64,000 nucleotides of DNA from Burkholderiaceae bacterium (GTDB taxonomy: Bacteria; Pseudomonadota; Gammaproteobacteria; Burkholderiales; Burkholderiaceae_D). The stretch spans positions 35,473 through 99,472 of the forward strand of contig JARLJG010000059.1 of NCBI GenBank assembly GCA_031291325.1, written 5' to 3'. The notes beneath the pieces are model-generated. The model saw nothing but the letters and a program-made list of their open reading frames with translations, searched no databases and was not told the DNA's origin. The stretch's first letter is position 1, and every line of letters starts with the position of its first letter. Position numbers and translations under genes: made by a program. Shown here in pieces: positions 37,207 to 47,287 of the stretch.

Positions 37207-38919
37207 ATGTCTACTGTTGCTACCTCCCCTGCATCATCCGATATGGAAAGCTTTGCCGCCCTGTTTGAAGAATCGCTGTCGCGTCAAGACATGCGCTCGG
37301 GCGAAGTGATCTCGGCTGAAGTCGTTCGTCTCGACCACAATTTCGTGATCGTCAACGCCGGCCTCAAGTCCGAAGCATTCATTCCTATCGAAGAATTCAA
37401 GAACGACAACGGCGAACTCGAAGTCAACGTCGGCGATTTCATCTCCGTTGCAATCGAATCGTTGGAAAACGGTTTCGGCGACACCATCCTGTCGCGCGAC
37501 AAGGCCAAGCGTCTCGCATCGTGGCTCTCGCTGGAAAAAGCGATGGAGTCGGGCGAAATCGTGGTCGGCACCGTCAATGGCAAGGTCAAGGGCGGTTTGA
37601 CCGTGTTGACCAACGGCATTCGCGCCTTCCTGCCGGGTTCGCTGGTCGACACCCGTCCGGTCAAGGATACGACACCGTTCGAAGGCAAGACCCTGGAATT
37701 CAAGGTTATCAAGCTCGACCGCAAGCGTAACAACGTCGTGTTGTCGCGCCGCGCCGTGATCGAAGCATCGATGGGCGAAGAGCGTCAAAAGCTGATGGAA
37801 ACGCTGAAAGAAGGCACGGTCGTCACCGGCGTCGTCAAGAACATCACCGACTACGGCGCGTTCGTGGATCTGGGCGGCATCGATGGCTTGCTGCACATCA
37901 CCGACCTGGCATGGCGTCGCGTGCGCCACCCATCGGAAGTCCTGACCGTCGGTCAGGAAATCACTGCCAAGGTCTTGAAGTACGATCAAGAAAAGAACCG
38001 CGTTTCGCTGGGCGTCAAGCAATTGGGCGACGATCCGTGGACTGGCTTGTCGCGTCGTTATCCGCAAGGCACCCGTCTGTTCGGCAAGGTCACCAACCTG
38101 ACCGACTACGGCGCATTCGTGGAAGTCGAGCAAGGCATCGAAGGCCTGGTTCACGTTTCCGAAATGGACTGGACCAACAAGAACGTCGCTCCGAACAAAG
38201 TCGTCCAACTGGGCGATGAAGTCGAAGTCATGGTTCTGGAAATCGACGAAGAACGTCGTCGTATCAGCCTCGGCATGAAGCAATGCAAGGCTAATCCTTG
38301 GGACGATTTCGCGATCACCCACAAGAAGGGCGATAAAGTCCGTGGCGCGATCAAGTCGATCACCGACTTCGGCGTGTTCATCGGCCTGGCCGGCAATATC
38401 GACGGTCTGGTTCACTTGTCCGACTTGTCCTGGACCGAAACCGGCGAAGAAGCCGTGCGTCGCTTCAAGAAGGGCGACGAGCTGGAAGCAATCGTGCTGG
38501 CCATCGATGTCGAGCGCGAGCGCGTCTCCCTGGGCGTCAAGCAACTCGAAGGCGACCCGTTCAACAACTTCGCTGCAATGAACGACAAGGGCGCGCTGGT
38601 TTCCGGCACGGTCAAGTCGGTCGAGCCGAAGGGCGCCGTGATCCAGTTGTCCGACGAAGTCGAAGGCTATCTGCGCGCTTCCGAAATCTCCCGCGATCGC
38701 GTGGAAGATGCCGGCACGCACCTGAAGGTCGGCGACAAGGTCGAAGCCATGGTCATCAACATCGACCGCAAGGCACGCAGCATCCAGTTGTCGATCAAGG
38801 CGAAAGACAATGTCGAAACCCAGGAAGCAATGCAAAAGATGTCGGCAGACTCGAATGCCGCTTCCGGCACAACCAGCCTCGGCGCATTGTTGAAAGCGAA
38901 GCTCGACAACAAGAACTAA
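37207..38919 (+). CDS. rpsA: 30S ribosomal protein S1
   Basis: The 570-residue protein contains six S1 RNA-binding repeats, seen as recurring blocks such as [40 protein letters not shown] and [20 protein letters not shown]. It recruits mRNA to the 30S subunit. The ATG at 37207 ([11 protein letters not shown]) matches homologues; a TTG seven codons upstream is also in frame. No Shine-Dalgarno motif precedes it. That agrees with rpsA leaders known to be translated by structure and regulated by S1 itself. The leader from cmk is 137 bases. Confidence 0.97.
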   Translation: MSTVATSPASSDMESFAALFEESLSRQDMRSGEVISAEVVRLDHNFVIVNAGLKSEAFIPIEEFKNDNGELEVNVGDFISVAIESLENGFGDTILSRDKAKRLASWLSLEKAMESGEIVVGTVNGKVKGGLTVLTNGIRAFLPGSLVDTRPVKDTTPFEGKTLEFKVIKLDRKRNNVVLSRRAVIEASMGEERQKLMETLKEGTVVTGVVKNITDYGAFVDLGGIDGLLHITDLAWRRVRHPSEVLTVGQEITAKVLKYDQEKNRVSLGVKQLGDDPWTGLSRRYPQGTRLFGKVTNLTDYGAFVEVEQGIEGLVHVSEMDWTNKNVAPNKVVQLGDEVEVMVLEIDEERRRISLGMKQCKANPWDDFAITHKKGDKVRGAIKSITDFGVFIGLAGNIDGLVHLSDLSWTETGEEAVRRFKKGDELEAIVLAIDVERERVSLGVKQLEGDPFNNFAAMNDKGALVSGTVKSVEPKGAVIQLSDEVEGYLRASEISRDRVEDAGTHLKVGDKVEAMVINIDRKARSIQLSIKAKDNVETQEAMQKMSADSNAASGTTSLGALLKAKLDNKN

Positions 38920-39048
38920 GCAACAAGAACCAAGTAGAAGCAAGTTTTAGAGGGGCTTGCCCCTCGCTTGCATAAAGGTATCGCCGCAGCGGGCAACCGC
39001 TTGCAGCGCGATACCGCATCTGTTCGGTAATATGGAGCGAGCCTGCAA

Positions 39049-39354
39049 ATGACAAAGTCGGAGCTGATTGCCCGTTTGGCTGAACGTTATCCGCAACTGG
39101 TGGCAAAAGACGCGGATTACGCGGTGAAAACCATACTCGACGCGATGGCGGACGCTTTGGCGACCGGTCAGCGTATCGAGATACGCGGGTTTGGCAGCTT
39201 TGCACTCAACAGCCGTCCGCCGCGCATCGGTCGCAACCCCAAGTCCGGCGACAAGGTGATGGTTCCCGAAAAACGGGTGCCGCATTTCAAGCCCGGCAAG
39301 GAATTGCGCGAACGGGTGGACGCGATGGTGGGGCAGCCGATCAAAGAAGATTAG
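39049..39354 (+). CDS. ihfB: Integration host factor subunit beta
   Basis: The 101-residue DNA-bending protein has [17 protein letters not shown] and the HU/IHF signature [20 protein letters not shown] followed by [14 protein letters not shown]. It pairs with IhfA. The rpsA-ihfB order is conserved. GGAG lies about 12 bases upstream of the ATG. Confidence 0.97.
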   Translation: MTKSELIARLAERYPQLVAKDADYAVKTILDAMADALATGQRIEIRGFGSFALNSRPPRIGRNPKSGDKVMVPEKRVPHFKPGKELRERVDAMVGQPIKED

Positions 39355-39476
39355 GGTCGCCCTTGGAATGTTTGCAAGAAATCGGAACGGCATCTTCGGA
39401 TGCCGTTTTTTTTCACGTACAATTCTGGTTTGATAGGCAAAGTTGGCGTCGCATAACCAGTAAACGGGGAATTTAC

Positions 39477-39794
39477 ATGATTAAACTGCTGTCGAGAATT
39501 GCTGCGGTGATCTTGTTCATCCTGTTTTTCGGATTTGCACTCGAGAACACGCAAGAAGTCGTCCTGCATTTTTTCCTGGATTATGAAATTCGCGGCCCCC
39601 TGGTGCTGATATTGCTGGGCTTTTTCGCCGTCGGCGCGGTGCTGGCGGTGTTGGCGATGACGCCGATCGTATTTCGCCATCGGCGCGATTTGTCGAAACA
39701 TGAAAAGACCATTTTGCGCATGCAACAGGAGCAGGAGGCCAAACAGGCGGCCCGCAGCAAACCGCCGCAAACGGACGATGTGCTCATAAAATAA
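39477..39794 (+). CDS. lapA: LapA (YciS) family inner-membrane protein
   Basis: The 105-residue protein has two membrane spans (AAVILFILFFGFALEN and LVLILLGFFAVGAVLAVLA) and a charged C-terminal coiled segment, as in LapA, which works with LapB in lipopolysaccharide assembly and in control of LpxC. The ATG 39477 has GGGGA upstream; the frame is open earlier without similarity. It lies 28 bases before lapB. Confidence 0.9.
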   Translation: MIKLLSRIAAVILFILFFGFALENTQEVVLHFFLDYEIRGPLVLILLGFFAVGAVLAVLAMTPIVFRHRRDLSKHEKTILRMQQEQEAKQAARSKPPQTDDVLIK

Positions 39795-39822
39795 CCCATT
39801 TCTCTCTCAAACGATACGGCGC

Positions 39823-40998
39823 ATGGAATTTGAAACGTGGTGGTTGTTGGGAATTCCAGTCTTCTTCGGGCTGGGGTGGATCGCGGCGCGGGTCGATATC
39901 AAACAATTGCTTTCCGAATCGCGCAGCTTGCCGGGCGGATACTTCAAAGGCTTGAATTTCCTGCTCAACGAGCAGCCGGACAAGGCGATCGACGCCTTCA
40001 TCGAAATCGTCAAGCTCGATCCCGAGACCGTCGAATTGCATTTCGCGCTGGGTAATTTGTTCCGCCGGCGCGGCGAAACCGAGCGCGCGATCCGGGTCCA
40101 CCAAAACCTGTTGGCGCGCCCCGATTTGCCGCAGGAACAGCAAGTGCATGCGCAATACGAACTGGGGCAAGATTATTTGAAGGCGGGTCTGCTGGATCGC
40201 GCCGAAGAGACTTTCGACAAGTTGATCGACACCCAATACGGCGCGCAAGCGCGGCGCGCCTTGCTGGAGATTTTCCAGCGCGAAAAGGAATGGACCCGCG
40301 CAATCGAAGCGGCGCACGCATTGCAACAATCCGGCGCTGGCGGACGGCAAAAGGAAATCGCGCAATTCTATTGCGAGATGGCGCAAGACGAGCTGGTCCA
40401 CACGCATCCCGACGCCGCCTTGGCGGTATTGGAAAAAGCGCTGGCGGCCGACCGCAAGAACGTGCGCGCGACAATGCTGATCGGCGATGCGCAACTGGCA
40501 AAAGGCGATGCCGAGGCCGCCTTGCTGACCTGGCGCCGGGTCGAGCAGCAAAGCGTGCCGCATGTGGCCCTGGTCGCGCAGCGCTTGATGGATGGCTACC
40601 GCGCCGTGGGACGGCCACAGGAGGGCGCGAATCTGTTGAAGGCTTATTTGGCCGAGGCTTCGTCGATCGACTTGCTGGAAGTCGTCTTCAAGGCCGTGCT
40701 GGAACTCGACGGCGTCGACGCCGCCAAGCAGTTGGTCAGCGACGAATTGCGCCGCACCCCGACCCTGTTGGGCCTCGACAAACTGCTGGAGGCGCGCCTG
40801 ATGGATGCGTCGCCGGAAGTGCGCCCCGAACTCGCGCTGGTAAAAAATCTGGTGCACGGTCACGCGCAGAAATTGGCGCGCTATCAATGCAGCCGTTGCG
40901 GTTTCAAGGCGCGCCAATTCTATTGGCAATGCCCGGGCTGCAGCAATTGGGAAACCTACCCGCCACGGCGCACCGAAGAACTCAACGTTATGAACTGA
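39823..40998 (+). CDS. lapB: LPS assembly protein LapB (YciM)
   Basis: The 391-residue protein has an N-terminal membrane anchor ([18 protein letters not shown]), a long array of TPR helices ([40 protein letters not shown]) and a C-terminal rubredoxin-like zinc/iron site ([27 protein letters not shown]). In E. coli it adapts FtsH for LpxC degradation and thus balances LPS and phospholipid. Both metal-site Cys pairs are present. Confidence 0.95.
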   Translation: MEFETWWLLGIPVFFGLGWIAARVDIKQLLSESRSLPGGYFKGLNFLLNEQPDKAIDAFIEIVKLDPETVELHFALGNLFRRRGETERAIRVHQNLLARPDLPQEQQVHAQYELGQDYLKAGLLDRAEETFDKLIDTQYGAQARRALLEIFQREKEWTRAIEAAHALQQSGAGGRQKEIAQFYCEMAQDELVHTHPDAALAVLEKALAADRKNVRATMLIGDAQLAKGDAEAALLTWRRVEQQSVPHVALVAQRLMDGYRAVGRPQEGANLLKAYLAEASSIDLLEVVFKAVLELDGVDAAKQLVSDELRRTPTLLGLDKLLEARLMDASPEVRPELALVKNLVHGHAQKLARYQCSRCGFKARQFYWQCPGCSNWETYPPRRTEELNVMN

Positions 40999-41008
40999 CG
41001 AATCAATC

Positions 41009-42382
41009 ATGAAAATCACCATCATTGGAACCGGCTACGTCGGTTTGGTTACCGGCGCTTGCCTGGCCGAACTCGGGAACGATGTCTTTTGCCTGGATGT
41101 CGATCAAAAAAAGATCGATATCCTGAACAGCGGCGGGATTCCGATCCATGAGCCGGGCCTGGCGGAAATCGTCAGCCGCAATCGCGCGTTTGGCCGCCTG
41201 AAGTTTTCCACCGACATCGCCGCCAGCGTCGCGCACGGCGATATCCAGTTCATCGCAGTCGGCACGCCGCCCGACGAAGACGGCTCCGCCGACCTGCAAT
41301 ACGTGGTCGGCGCAGCGCGCAACATCGGCAAGCACATGAAGGGCTTCAAGGTGATCGTCGACAAGTCGACCGTGCCGGTCGGCACCGCCGACCGCGTGCG
41401 CGCGGCGATTCAGCAAGAACTCGATGCCGCTGGCAAAGAAGCGAAATTTTCGGTGGTATCGAACCCGGAATTCCTGAAAGAAGGCGCGGCGGTCGAGGAC
41501 TTCATGCGGCCCGACCGCATCGTGATCGGCTGCGACGACACGCCCGAAGGGCAGCATGCGCATACGCAGATGAAGACCCTGTATGCGCCCTTCAACCGCA
41601 ATCATGAACGCACGTTCTGGATGGATGTGCGGTCCGCCGAATTCACGAAATATGCGGCCAATGCGATGCTGGCCACACGCATCTCGTTCATGAACGAATT
41701 GGCCAACCTGGCCGATCAAGTCGGCGCCGACATCGAGGCAGTGAGGCACGGCATCGGTTCCGATCCGCGCATCGGCTATAGCTTCCTGTACGCCGGTTGC
41801 GGCTACGGCGGTTCGTGCTTCCCGAAAGACGTGCAGGCGCTGGAGCGCACGGCCCGCGACTATGGGCAGGATTTGTTGATCTTGCGCGCGGTGGAAGCGG
41901 TCAACGACAAGCAAAAGCATGTGCTGGGCAACAAGATCGTGGCGCGCTTCGGCGACGACCTGAGCGGCAAGCATTTCGCGCTGTGGGGCCTGGCCTTCAA
42001 GCCCAACACCGACGACATGCGCGAAGCCTCGTCGCGCGTGCTGCTGGGCGAATTGCTACGGCGCGGCGCGTCGGTCGCCGTGTACGACCCGGTTGCGATA
42101 GCGGAAGCAAAGCGCGTGCTGGCGCTTGATTTTGCCGACTCGCCGGCACTGTTGCAACGCTTGCGCTTTGCCGCAGATCCGATGGATGCGTTGGCAGGCG
42201 CGGACGCGCTGGCCATCGTCACCGAATGGAAGGCATTCCGCAGCCCGGATTTCGCGCAGGTCAAGCAGCAGCTCAAAGCGCCGGTGATTTTCGATGGCCG
42301 CAACCTGTTCGAGCCGGCCATCATGGCAGAGGCGGGATTTGAATACCACGGCATCGGTCGCTCGGTGTTGACGCGCGCATGA
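41009..42382 (+). CDS. ugd: UDP-glucose 6-dehydrogenase
   Basis: The 457-residue protein begins [20 protein letters not shown] (NAD fold) and has the catalytic cysteine in [13 protein letters not shown] and the C-terminal UDP-binding domain [20 protein letters not shown]. It makes UDP-glucuronate for exopolysaccharide or LPS sugars. It follows lapB by 10 bases and overlaps the heptose kinase by 4 bases, giving a surface-polysaccharide operon. Confidence 0.96.
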   Translation: MKITIIGTGYVGLVTGACLAELGNDVFCLDVDQKKIDILNSGGIPIHEPGLAEIVSRNRAFGRLKFSTDIAASVAHGDIQFIAVGTPPDEDGSADLQYVVGAARNIGKHMKGFKVIVDKSTVPVGTADRVRAAIQQELDAAGKEAKFSVVSNPEFLKEGAAVEDFMRPDRIVIGCDDTPEGQHAHTQMKTLYAPFNRNHERTFWMDVRSAEFTKYAANAMLATRISFMNELANLADQVGADIEAVRHGIGSDPRIGYSFLYAGCGYGGSCFPKDVQALERTARDYGQDLLILRAVEAVNDKQKHVLGNKIVARFGDDLSGKHFALWGLAFKPNTDDMREASSRVLLGELLRRGASVAVYDPVAIAEAKRVLALDFADSPALLQRLRFAADPMDALAGADALAIVTEWKAFRSPDFAQVKQQLKAPVIFDGRNLFEPAIMAEAGFEYHGIGRSVLTRA

Positions 42383-43329
42383 ATCCGACGATCTCTTTCC
42401 CGCAGAAAAATTCGCGCGTGCTGGTGGTCGGCGACGTGATGCTGGATCGCTACTGGTTCGGCGAGGTCAACCGCATTTCGCCGGAAGCGCCGGTGCCGGT
42501 GGTGCGCGTGGAAAAGCGCGAAGAGCGCCTGGGCGGTGCAGCCAACGTGGCGCGCAATGCCGCAGCCTTGGGCGTGGCGGTCGGCTTGCTGGGGGTGGTC
42601 GGCCAGGACGAGGCCGGCAACGCGGTGGAACGCATGTTGACCGAGATGCAGATTGTCAGCCATCTGGCGCGCGATCCCGTCATATCGACCATCATCAAAT
42701 TGCGCGTGATCGGCCGCCAGCAGCAATTGCTGCGCATCGACTTTGAAGATGCGCCGACCGATGCGGTGTTGCGCGACAAGCTGACCCAGTTCAATGCCTT
42801 GCTGCCCGATCACGATGTGATCGTGTTATCCGACTACGCGAAGGGCAGCCTGGTCAACGTCGCGCACATGATTGCCGCCGCCAGGAGCCTGAACAAGTTG
42901 ATCCTGGTGGACCCGAAAGGCGACGACTTTACGCCTTACAAGGGCGCGACTTTCCTGACGCCGAATAAATCCGAACTCAAGCGCATCGTCGGCTCGTGGA
43001 AGAACGAGGAGCAGTTGACCGCCAAGGCGCAGAATTTGCGCGCCGAATTGGACTTGCAGGGCTTGCTGTTGACCCGCTCGGAAGAAGGCATGACACTATA
43101 TACTGAACAAGGGCAGGTGCATTTTCCGGCGATGGCGCGCGAAGTGTTCGACGTATCGGGCGCCGGCGATACCGTGATTGCGACGTTGGCAGTCATGCTG
43201 GGCAGTGGCTTGCCAGTTGAAAAGGCGGCGGAAATCGCCAATCGCGCCGGCGGCATCGTGGTCGGCAAACTTGGCACGGCGACCGTCACCAAAGAAGAGT
43301 TGTTCCCCATGTTGTTTCCCTTATCTTAG
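42379..43329 (+). CDS. hldA: D-glycero-beta-D-manno-heptose-7-phosphate kinase
   Basis: The 316-residue PfkB-family kinase has [20 protein letters not shown] near the N-terminus and the C-terminal signature [20 protein letters not shown] with the catalytic Asp. It matches the kinase half of HldE (RfaE domain 1) only; the nucleotidyltransferase half is absent, as in split betaproteobacterial pathways. It supplies ADP-heptose for the LPS core. The other heptose genes are not in the window. It overlaps ugd by 4 bases (ATGA). Confidence 0.92.
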   Translation: MNPTISFPQKNSRVLVVGDVMLDRYWFGEVNRISPEAPVPVVRVEKREERLGGAANVARNAAALGVAVGLLGVVGQDEAGNAVERMLTEMQIVSHLARDPVISTIIKLRVIGRQQQLLRIDFEDAPTDAVLRDKLTQFNALLPDHDVIVLSDYAKGSLVNVAHMIAAARSLNKLILVDPKGDDFTPYKGATFLTPNKSELKRIVGSWKNEEQLTAKAQNLRAELDLQGLLLTRSEEGMTLYTEQGQVHFPAMAREVFDVSGAGDTVIATLAVMLGSGLPVEKAAEIANRAGGIVVGKLGTATVTKEELFPMLFPLS

Positions 43330-43343
43330 AAAGGAATATGCAT

Positions 43344-43691
43344 ATGATTAAAAAGTTGATGCTATTTTTGGCTGCATTTATCGTCATGATGGGATGCGCT
43401 TTTGCCGATGTCGAAGTCAACAAGGCCGATCAGGCCGCGCTCGACGGCGTCAAGGGAATTGGCCCCAAGCTGTCGCAAACGATACTCGACGAACGCAAGA
43501 AGGGCGGCGATTTCAAGGATTGGGCCGACTTCGAGAAGCGCGTCAAGGGCGTAGGCGCCAAGAATAGCGCCAAACTGTCGCAGGCCGGCTTGCTGGTCAA
43601 CGGTCAGGCAAAACCTGGCGCGCCGGCTGCAGCAGCGCCAGCGGCAAAAAGCGCGGCTCCCGCGCCGGCTGCAACGCCCGTCAAGAAATAA
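43344..43691 (+). CDS. ComEA-like helix-hairpin-helix exported protein
   Basis: The 115-residue protein has a signal peptide (LMLFLAAFIVMMGCAFA, cleavage before DVEVN likely), two helix-hairpin-helix motifs (LDGVKGIGPKLSQTI and VKGVGAKNSAKLSQ) and an Ala/Pro/Lys-rich tail. ComEA proteins bind incoming DNA in the periplasm during transformation. AAGGA at 43331-43335 is 8 bases from ATG 43344 and only 2 from ATG 43338, so the later start is chosen. MMGC could alternatively be a lipobox. A strong terminator follows. Confidence 0.85.
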   Translation: MIKKLMLFLAAFIVMMGCAFADVEVNKADQAALDGVKGIGPKLSQTILDERKKGGDFKDWADFEKRVKGVGAKNSAKLSQAGLLVNGQAKPGAPAAAAPAAKSAAPAPAATPVKK

Positions 43692-43705
43692 GCGGCAAGA
43701 CTCCG

Positions 43706-43740
43706 AAAAAGGCTCCGCAGTGCGCTGCGGAGCCTTTTTA
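43706..43740. terminator. Bidirectional rho-independent terminator after the ComEA-like gene
   Basis: AAAAAGGCTCCGCAG-TGCG-CTGCGGAGCCTTTTT is a 15-bp perfect stem flanked by A and T runs. It ends the ugd-hldA transcript 15 bases after the ComEA-like stop. Confidence 0.95.
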
Positions 43741-43827
43741 TTGGGCGCGCATGCCGTAGCGCCTCGCACCGAGAGCGGCATCTCGGATTAAAATGCCTAT
43801 TCATATTCCTGCAATCACCCAGACCTT

Positions 43828-44730
43828 ATGCCATACCTGACTGTCGAAGACACCATCGGAAACACCCCGCTAGTCCAACTCAAACGCTTGCCGGGGGAGT
43901 ACGGCAGCAACCGCAACAACGTCATACTAGGCAAGCTGGAAGGCAACAACCCGGCAGGATCGGTGAAGGATAGGGCGGCCCTGTCGATGATAAAGCATGC
44001 GGAACAGCGCGGCGCCATCAAACCCGGCGATACCTTGATCGAAGCCACCAGCGGCAATACCGGCATCGCGCTGGCGATGGTGGCTGCGCTGCGCGGCTAC
44101 AAGATGGTGTTGCTGATGCCGGAGAATCTGAGCGAGGAGCGGCGTCAAAGCATGGGCGCCTACGGTGCGAAAATCGTGTTGACGCCGCGCACCGGCGGCA
44201 TGGAATACGCGCGCGACCTGGCCGAGCAAATGCAAAAGGAAGGGCAGGGCATCATTCTCGACCAGTTCGGCAACCCGGACAATCCGCGCGCGCACTACGA
44301 AGCCACGGGGCCGGAAATCTGGCGCGATACCAAAGGGAAGATCACGCATTTCGTCAGCGCCATGGGCACCACCGGCACCATCATGGGCGTGTCGCAATTT
44401 CTGAAGGAAAAAAATTCCGGGATACGGATTGTCGGCGCGCAACCAGAAGAGGGTTCGCAAATCCCCGGAATACGCAAGTGGCCGGAAGCCTATCTGCCCA
44501 AGATCTACGACAAGGCGCGGGTCGATCAAATCGACTACGTGAGCCAGGCAGCAGCCGAACACATGGCACGTCGCCTGGCGGCTGAAGAAGGAATTTTCTG
44601 CGGCATTTCAGCCGCAGGCGCATGCGAAGTCGCGCTGCGGCTTTCGCAAACGGTCGAAAACGCTACGATCGTGTTTATCGTTTGCGATCGTGGCGACCGT
44701 TACTTGTCTACCGGCATTTTCCCCGCATAA
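43828..44730 (+). CDS. cysM: Cysteine synthase B (O-acetylserine sulfhydrylase B)
   Basis: The 300-residue PLP enzyme has the PLP lysine in NNPAGSVKDRAALSMI, the phosphate-binding TSGNTGIALAMVAAL, and GTTGTIMGVSQFLKE. Its length and the EEGSQIPGIRKWPEAYLPKI block fit CysM rather than CysK. It makes cysteine from O-acetylserine and sulfide or thiosulfate. Its stop lies 13 bases from the stop of the convergent small regulator. Confidence 0.95.
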   Translation: MPYLTVEDTIGNTPLVQLKRLPGEYGSNRNNVILGKLEGNNPAGSVKDRAALSMIKHAEQRGAIKPGDTLIEATSGNTGIALAMVAALRGYKMVLLMPENLSEERRQSMGAYGAKIVLTPRTGGMEYARDLAEQMQKEGQGIILDQFGNPDNPRAHYEATGPEIWRDTKGKITHFVSAMGTTGTIMGVSQFLKEKNSGIRIVGAQPEEGSQIPGIRKWPEAYLPKIYDKARVDQIDYVSQAAAEHMARRLAAEEGIFCGISAAGACEVALRLSQTVENATIVFIVCDRGDRYLSTGIFPA

Positions 44731-44743
44731 CAAAAAAGGACGC

Positions 44744-45055
44744 TTACTCCGTCACTTCCGGCGTGGCGCCTTCCTTCGGTTTGAATTGCTTGTCGCTGAT
44801 GCGGAATTTATCGCGACGATCGCCCATCAGGATGCGCAGATCCTTGATGCTCAAGTCGCTCACTTCGTGCATGCGGATCAACAGCGAGGCCCCGACCGGC
44901 AAACGGCGATGGCGGATTTTGCTGATAACCGGGGGAGCAACCTCGAGCGCGCGCGACAATGCCGCATCGTTCTTGAGACTGAGTTTCTCGATTAGCGCAT
45001 CCAACAAATTGTTCGGGTCGTAAGCGAGCTGGTCGGCGAGTCTTGAACTGTTCAT
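44744..45055 (-). CDS. Small helix-turn-helix DNA-binding protein
   Basis: The 103-residue protein has LIEKLSLKNDAALSRALEVA and PPVISKIRHRRLPVGASLLI, the layout of a Cro/CI (XRE)-type helix-turn-helix: a positioning helix, then recognition residues around PPVISKIRHRR. A charged C-terminal tail follows. No target is evident. It is convergent with cysM, and a 500-base AT-rich region lies upstream that should contain its promoter. Confidence 0.65.
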   Translation of the reverse strand: MNSSRLADQLAYDPNNLLDALIEKLSLKNDAALSRALEVAPPVISKIRHRRLPVGASLLIRMHEVSDLSIKDLRILMGDRRDKFRISDKQFKPKEGATPEVTE

Positions 45056-45559
45056 AGTATTGTCTGACTAAGTTATCAAAATCAGGAAAATTCCATATCG
45101 CAAGATTATTGTACTAGCAATCTTGACCGTATGGTTTTACTGGAATGAATTGTTTTTAGGATGATGCATAAACAAATATGCAGCACTACGCAATTCTGAC
45201 AAATCGATGTTGTTTCTGTGCACGTATTGTATTTTGGAAATATAGTAAGAAAATTCCAAAAGTGCAACTTAAATATTGCTAAACACGCTATTTGCTGTTG
45301 CTTTTCCGCCCTCATGCCGGATAGACAAGTGTTTTGAGCGGGGAAATGTCGAAATTTTTCTTTGTAGAATGATTATATTGCTTCTTCCGAAGTCTTGCTG
45401 TCGGAAATGCGGAAACTCGACAATTGGCGACTTGGCTGCGCCCTATCGATGCGTGATGAAGCCTGGTCGCGGGCGAATTTTTAGAGGTGCCCCAAAATTA
45501 AAGCGGCAAGGTGCAAACGGCATGCCGCAGTGGCGCGGCATGCCGATCGACTTTTTGCC
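45056..45559. other. AT-rich intergenic region with a repeat fragment
   Basis: This 504-base region is markedly AT-rich in its first 320 bases. It contains the promoter of the small regulator. AATTTTTAGAGGTG at 45476-45489 matches the right end of the MITE-like element before gyrA, but no matching left end is seen, so it may be a truncated copy. Open frames here are not protein-like. Confidence 0.5.
45518..45545. terminator. Hairpin downstream of the BMP-family gene
   Basis: CGGCATGCCG occurs twice (45518-45527 and 45536-45545). Each copy is self-complementary, and together they can form a stem around CAGTGGCG, 15 bases after the end of the BMP gene. No T run follows on the minus strand, so termination strength is doubtful. 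Confidence 0.4.
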
Positions 45560-46654
45560 TTACTTGGGCAGAGAACCTTCGACGCCTTCGACCAGCCAAT
45601 TGATTCCCATCAGGTCGCCTACCTGCATGGCGGAGCCGGCGGCAACTTTCACCGCGCCGGTATTGTCCTTGAGCGGACCGGCGAACGGAATGAGTTTGCC
45701 GTCGACGATTTCTTGCTTCTTTTCATTGAAAACTTTGGCGACATCGGCGGGAACGGACGGATTCAACGGCGAGAGCACCACCAAATTCTCCTTGATGCCC
45801 CACAGCGTTTGTTCCGGCTTCCAGGTGCCGGCCAATTGATCCTTGACGACATGGCTATAGAAGACGCCCCAGTTTTCGGTATTTGCGGTCAATTGGGCCT
45901 TGTGGCCATACTTTGCCATGTCGGTATCCCAGCCGAACGCATGCACGCCTTTTTCTTCCGCGACTTGAACGACCGCCGGCGAATCGGTGTTTTGCGCCAG
46001 CATGTCGGCACCTTGCGCGATCAACGTTTCCGCCGCCTGCCGTTCCTTGCTCGGGTCGTACCAGGTGTTGACCCACACCACCTTGGTCTTGATCTTCGGA
46101 TTGACGCTCTTTGCCCCCATCGTGTAGGCATCGATATTGCGCACCACCTCGGGCACCGGGAAGGAGCCGACGAAGCCCAGCGTGTTGGTTTTCGTCATTT
46201 TTCCGGCGAGAACGCCGAGCAGGTAGGCGCCTTCATAAAAGCGCGTCTGATAGGTGCCGACGTTGGCTGCGGTCTTGTAGCCGGTCGCGTGCACGAAGTG
46301 CACCTTCGGGAAAGCTTTGGCCACCTTGATCGTCGGGTCCATGTAGCCGAACGAGGTCGTGAAGATCAATTGATTGCCGTCGACCGCAAGTTGGCGGATG
46401 ACGCGCTCGGCGTCGGACGTTTCCGGCACGCTTTCGACGTAAGTGGTCTTGATCTTGCTGCCGAATTCCTTTTCGATGGCAAGCCTGCCCTGGTCGTGCT
46501 GGAAACTCCAGCCGCCGTCCCCAACCGGCCCGACGTAGACGAAGGCGATTTTCAGCGGCTCGGCGGCGTGGGCTGCGGGGGCGATTCCGACGCCGGCACT
46601 GGAAACCAGCGCGAATGTGGTAAATGCCGCGAATGTGGAACGTAGACGAAACAT
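45560..46654 (-). CDS. BMP-family nucleoside-binding protein of an ABC transporter
   Basis: The 364-residue precursor has a signal peptide (FALVSSAGVGIAPAAHAAEP) and the BMP-family start PLKIAFVYVGPVGDGGWSFQ, with VRQLAVDGNQLIFTTSFGYM and the AQNTDSPAVVQVAEEKGVHA region typical of PnrA/Med-like purine nucleoside-binding proteins. It should capture nucleosides in the periplasm for the divergent ABC transporter. AAGGAG precedes ATG 46654. There is no lipobox, unlike Gram-positive homologues. Confidence 0.9.
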   Translation of the reverse strand: MFRLRSTFAAFTTFALVSSAGVGIAPAAHAAEPLKIAFVYVGPVGDGGWSFQHDQGRLAIEKEFGSKIKTTYVESVPETSDAERVIRQLAVDGNQLIFTTSFGYMDPTIKVAKAFPKVHFVHATGYKTAANVGTYQTRFYEGAYLLGVLAGKMTKTNTLGFVGSFPVPEVVRNIDAYTMGAKSVNPKIKTKVVWVNTWYDPSKERQAAETLIAQGADMLAQNTDSPAVVQVAEEKGVHAFGWDTDMAKYGHKAQLTANTENWGVFYSHVVKDQLAGTWKPEQTLWGIKENLVVLSPLNPSVPADVAKVFNEKKQEIVDGKLIPFAGPLKDNTGAVKVAAGSAMQVGDLMGINWLVEGVEGSLPK

Positions 46655-46849
46655 TGAAAACTCCTTTATCAGAGTGTGCATTAAACTTGACCCCAGGCGC
46701 ATGGTCGGCTGGCAGATCGCTGGGAAATCCGTACTCAATCATCGCAAAAAAACGAGCCTCGACGCAGCATTGTATGCCGCGAACAAAAAGGCAATTGAAA
46801 AATTCTTGGCGTTACCCTTTAGTCACCCTTTGGTTACCCTTTACACACA

Positions 46850-46859
46850 TTGAATGCAA
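46850..46859. promoter_or_regulatory. Candidate GntR operator upstream of the BMP gene
   Basis: TTGAATGCAA, with ATT continuing the similarity, lies 196 bases upstream of the BMP start. It matches the half-palindromic pattern shared by several sites in the purine locus. Confidence 0.4.
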
Positions 46860-47091
46860 TTATAAAAAGGATTGTCAGCAATTCTTATGCCACCAAAAAT
46901 ATTTCAATCATCGGAAATGATTAAATAATTTCTGGAGAATTGGCACGGCTTTGCGAAGTTTTGCATCAAAATGTTGCATCGTTATGGCGATTCGGGCGCT
47001 TGCGGTGCGCGTGCCGCATGTTTTTTGCGCATCGAATTTACCCATCGGTTGCGTGCGCCAAGAATTACAATGTGTACAAAATCGGTATAAA

Positions 47092-47101
47092 TTGTCGACA
47101 A
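47092..47101. promoter_or_regulatory. Candidate GntR operator upstream of the ABC ATPase gene
   Basis: TTGTCGACAA is a perfect 10-base palindrome; TGTGTACAAA lies 21 bases before it, about two helical turns. They are about 190-220 bases upstream of the ATPase start. Confidence 0.4.
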
Positions 47102-47287
47102 AATGCGGATTCCCGTCCTTTCTCTGCGACCGAACAAGCGTCGCGCATGTCGGCGGTGGAAATTTGCACGATTTTGGCGACGCTGGCACAACAATTGCGT
47201 TTGAACCTCGATCTGCGTTGGCTGCAGCCGCCTGGCAGTCTGGCCCGTTTTACACCTGCCCTTAACTATTGCTGACTGATTTTTTCG

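Larger units (their letters stand above)
46655..47287. other. Divergent control region of the nucleoside ABC transporter
   Basis: About 630 bases separate the binding protein from the ATPase gene. It is AT-rich near both genes and carries palindromes resembling TTGNATRCAA at 46850-46859 and 47092-47101, and a further similar site TGTGTACAAA at 47071-47080. CCTTTNGTNACCC-like tracts repeat near 46815-46842. No gene is recognised. Confidence 0.55.

Noticed and set aside
37234..38943. 569-codon minus-strand open frame opposite rpsA
   Set aside because: It repeats in step with the S1 domains on the other strand, showing it is an antisense shadow.
45106..45315. 69-codon minus-strand frame in the AT-rich gap
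   Set aside because: No ribosome binding site or recognisable motif; AT-rich DNA gives such frames by chance.
47071..47080. TGTGTACAAA as a separate strong operator
   Set aside because: It resembles the proposed pattern but matches it less well than TTGTCGACAA nearby, so it is mentioned only as a possible partner site.
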